From Flavobacteriaceae bacterium (lineage in GTDB: Bacteria > Bacteroidota > Bacteroidia > Flavobacteriales > Weeksellaceae): DNA of 39,548 nucleotides. The notes beneath the pieces are model-generated. The model saw nothing but the letters and a program-made list of their open reading frames with translations, was not told where the DNA came from and made no database searches. The position numbers were made by a program, and so were the translations under genes. The number at the start of each line of letters is the position of its first letter. The first letter of the stretch is position 1. Positions 39,215-39,548 of this stretch are shown piece by piece. The stretch lies in the NCBI GenBank assembly GCA_018260565.1, contig JAGLAZ010000013.1, positions 1-39,548 on the forward strand, in the 5' to 3' direction.

Positions 39215-39548
39215 TTAAGTTGGCACATTTTCGCATTTCTTCGCATACGCGATCGCCGCTTCTTTTACCCAGGCGTTTTCCGCGGCAGCTTTGCGCTTAG
39301 TTTCCAGGCGTGTTTTGTTGCACGGACCGTGCCCTTTTAGTACTTCAGTGAATTCATCCCAAGGCAATTCACCAAAATCATAATGTTGCCTTTCGTCATT
39401 CCACTTCAAGTCTTTGTCGGGAATCGTTAAGCCCAAAAACTCTGCTTGCGGAACAGTAACATCGATAAATCTTTGTCTCAGTGCGTCATTGCTCTCGCGC
39501 TTCACGCGGTAGTTCATGGATCTTTGTGAGTTTGGCGAAGCATTATCA
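39215..39548 (-). CDS. paaA: 1,2-phenylacetyl-CoA epoxidase catalytic subunit PaaA, C-terminal part
   Basis: The 3' end of paaA, the diiron catalytic subunit of the epoxidase that adds oxygen to the aromatic ring of phenylacetyl-CoA. The frame stays open to base 39548, upstream of the internal ATG at 39517, reading DNASPNSQRSMNYRVKR, so the gene continues outside the window; about 110 residues are visible. ESNDALRQRFIDVTVPQAE and WNDERQHYDFGELPWDEF match the PaaA C-terminus. The diiron ligands lie in the missing part. It is the first of the visible paaA-B-C-D-G-H-I-J set. Confidence 0.95.
   Translation of the reverse strand, partial: DNASPNSQRSMNYRVKRESNDALRQRFIDVTVPQAEFLGLTIPDKDLKWNDERQHYDFGELPWDEFTEVLKGHGPCNKTRLETKRKAAAENAWVKEAAIAYAKKCENVPT

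Noticed and set aside
1..39548. CRISPR array, prophage, restriction or toxin-antitoxin system
   Set aside because: No regularly spaced repeats were seen, and every long intact frame is assigned to a household, envelope or catabolic function. No defence-type gene pair was found.

Overview
The window reads as a low-GC chromosome segment of the Bacteroidota, class Flavobacteriia, most likely the Weeksellaceae (Chryseobacterium/Riemerella/Cloacibacterium group). The grounds are the giant type IX secretion (T9SS) translocon gene sprA in the ruvA-sprA-gcvH-vanZ order known from flavobacteria, five secreted proteins with T9SS type A C-terminal sorting domains, Bacteroidota-type promoters (TTG or TTTG, about 19-20 nt, then TAnnTTTG), no obvious Shine-Dalgarno sites, and an IS982-family transposase. 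The genus call is inference.

Layout. 1-541: right end of an IS982-type element. 0.6-4.1 kb (+): three T9SS cargo genes, two of them paralogous. 4.1-16.6 kb (-): one tight gene string from a recognisable promoter at 16.63-16.66 kb: N-acetylglucosamine-kinase-like ATPase, maeB, mscS, ruvA, sprA; then gcvH and vanZ, with a second promoter motif before gcvH. 16.7-20.6 kb (+): GtrA-family protein, PlsC-like acyltransferase, FucP-type sugar transporter and a DUF3810-like membrane protein. 20.66-24.35 kb (-): tRNA-Met and a three-gene cell-envelope unit (T9SS cargo, a 74-aa membrane-tail protein, a TlpA-like thioredoxin protein). 24.4-26.5 kb (-): clpX, a HIT protein and greA, with an attenuator-like hairpin before greA. 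26.55-27.5 kb (+): a degenerate Rieske-like lipoprotein and dtd. 27.5-30.6 kb (-): a T9SS cargo gene, an enoyl-CoA hydratase-family gene and lysA. 30.6-39.5 kb (-): the phenylacetate catabolic genes paaA(partial)-B-C-D-G-H-I-J and paaZ.

How it works together. PaaABCD with an unseen PaaE reductase would epoxidise phenylacetyl-CoA; PaaG isomerises the epoxide to oxepin-CoA; PaaZ opens and oxidises the ring; PaaJ, PaaH and a PaaF-type hydratase complete beta-oxidation; PaaI rescues CoA from dead-end esters. No dedicated paaE, paaF, paaK or paaR is in the window. SprA is the outer-membrane channel through which the five sorting-domain proteins would be exported.

Most notable: (i) PaaZ carries an extra C-terminal DUF1569/DinB-like domain; (ii) GC content rises sharply over paaJ and most of paaZ, and the step falls at the PaaZ fusion boundary; (iii) a GC-rich structured intergenic element lies between paaJ and paaZ; (iv) a terminator-like hairpin lies between a promoter motif and greA; (v) a terminator-like hairpin ends at the start codon of a T9SS cargo gene; (vi) a Rieske-fold lipoprotein seems to have lost cluster ligands; (vii) sprA, vanZ and the GtrA gene appear to be forced onto TTG starts. 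I see no CRISPR array, phage or clear defence system. I do not claim a wholly new system.
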